IMG/VR virus record: IMGVR_UViG_3300045973_000630
Location: 1 to 56,769 of that record
Length of the DNA stretch: 56,769 nt
From: a virus
Direction: 5' to 3' (one strand)
The position numbers and the translations under genes were made by a program. The notes under the pieces were generated by a model. The model worked only from the letters and a program-made list of their open reading frames with translations. It was not told the origin of the DNA and did not search any database. Of this stretch, positions 56,729 to 56,769 are shown in pieces (within the stretch, counting starts at the first letter, position 1; every line of letters begins with the position of its first letter).

Positions 56729-56769
56729 ATGAACAAGTCGATAGACGAACAAATTGAAGAGATGGCAAA
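56729..56769 (+). CDS. start of a further gene (cut by window edge)
   Basis: ATG with AGGAG upstream, then MNKSIDEQIEEMAK to the end of the window. TATAAT at about 56700 could be its promoter. Too short to identify. Confidence 0.6.
   Translation, partial: MNKSIDEQIEEMA

Noticed and set aside
1-56769. tRNA genes and CRISPR arrays
   Set aside because: I saw no cloverleaf with a TTC loop and CCA end, and no regularly spaced repeats. A tRNA scan would be decisive for odd tRNAs.

Overview
The window is one continuous piece of an AT-rich, densely coding tailed-phage genome (Caudoviricetes). It has replication, recombination and nucleotide-metabolism genes on the left, and DNA packaging, capsid, connector and receptor-binding genes on the right. 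I see no host-type genes, rRNA, tRNA or CRISPR array. A probable lipoprotein and an outer-membrane-like small protein hint at a Gram-negative host, but the host cannot be assigned from the sequence.

Layout. (1) 1-5699 is a leftward operon: ATP-dependent DNA ligase (cut by the window edge), a small membrane protein, a thymidylate-synthase-fold enzyme that carries the dCMP-type Asp, a DEDD exonuclease, several hypotheticals, a 39-codon HNH endonuclease remnant, and a UvsW/D10-like helicase. (2) 5700-6676 is a divergent control region with an 18-bp palindrome, one small gene, and about 600 bases without a convincing ORF but rich in perfect stems, probably a large structured RNA. (3) 6677-27379 runs rightward: a GroEL chaperonin interrupted by a class 3 intein, class II (B12) ribonucleotide reductase, dCMP deaminase, a metallophosphoesterase, a primase-helicase fusion, family A DNA polymerase, dNMP kinase, UvsX, SbcD/SbcC (gp47/gp46), RuvC-like resolvase and a lytic transglycosylase. 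(4) 27412-41531 is the packaging and head block: TerS, TerL, portal, a MuF-like head protein encoded as two genes joined by a split intein, a GroES-like co-chaperonin, ClpP, a Cas4-like nuclease, U35 prohead protease, scaffold and major capsid protein. (5) 41532-42854 is a homing-endonuclease island just after the capsid gene terminator. (6) 42885-56769 holds a lipoprotein, small genes, a class II aldolase, virion surface proteins, a 1017-residue tail-fibre protein, a permuted NlpC/P60-like protein, a head-tail connector and the start of one more gene.

The genes fit a lytic, largely self-sufficient replication programme. RNR, dCMP deaminase, the dCMP-type methylase and dNMP kinase supply nucleotides, probably including a modified cytosine. 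AEP primase-DnaB helicase, PolA, UvsX, gp46/47, RuvC, UvsW-like helicase and ligase form a T4/T5-like replisome and recombination set. The phage carries both chaperonin partners, with GroES lying inside the capsid cluster.

The main surprises are these: a class 3 intein in GroEL; a split intein whose N-half is fused to an EDxHD (Vsr-like) endonuclease; repeated homing-endonuclease debris; a possible large ornate RNA; and a recurring control layout in which an inverted repeat brackets a TATAAT box and its right arm covers or abuts the Shine-Dalgarno. That last layout resembles the T4 gene e arrangement.
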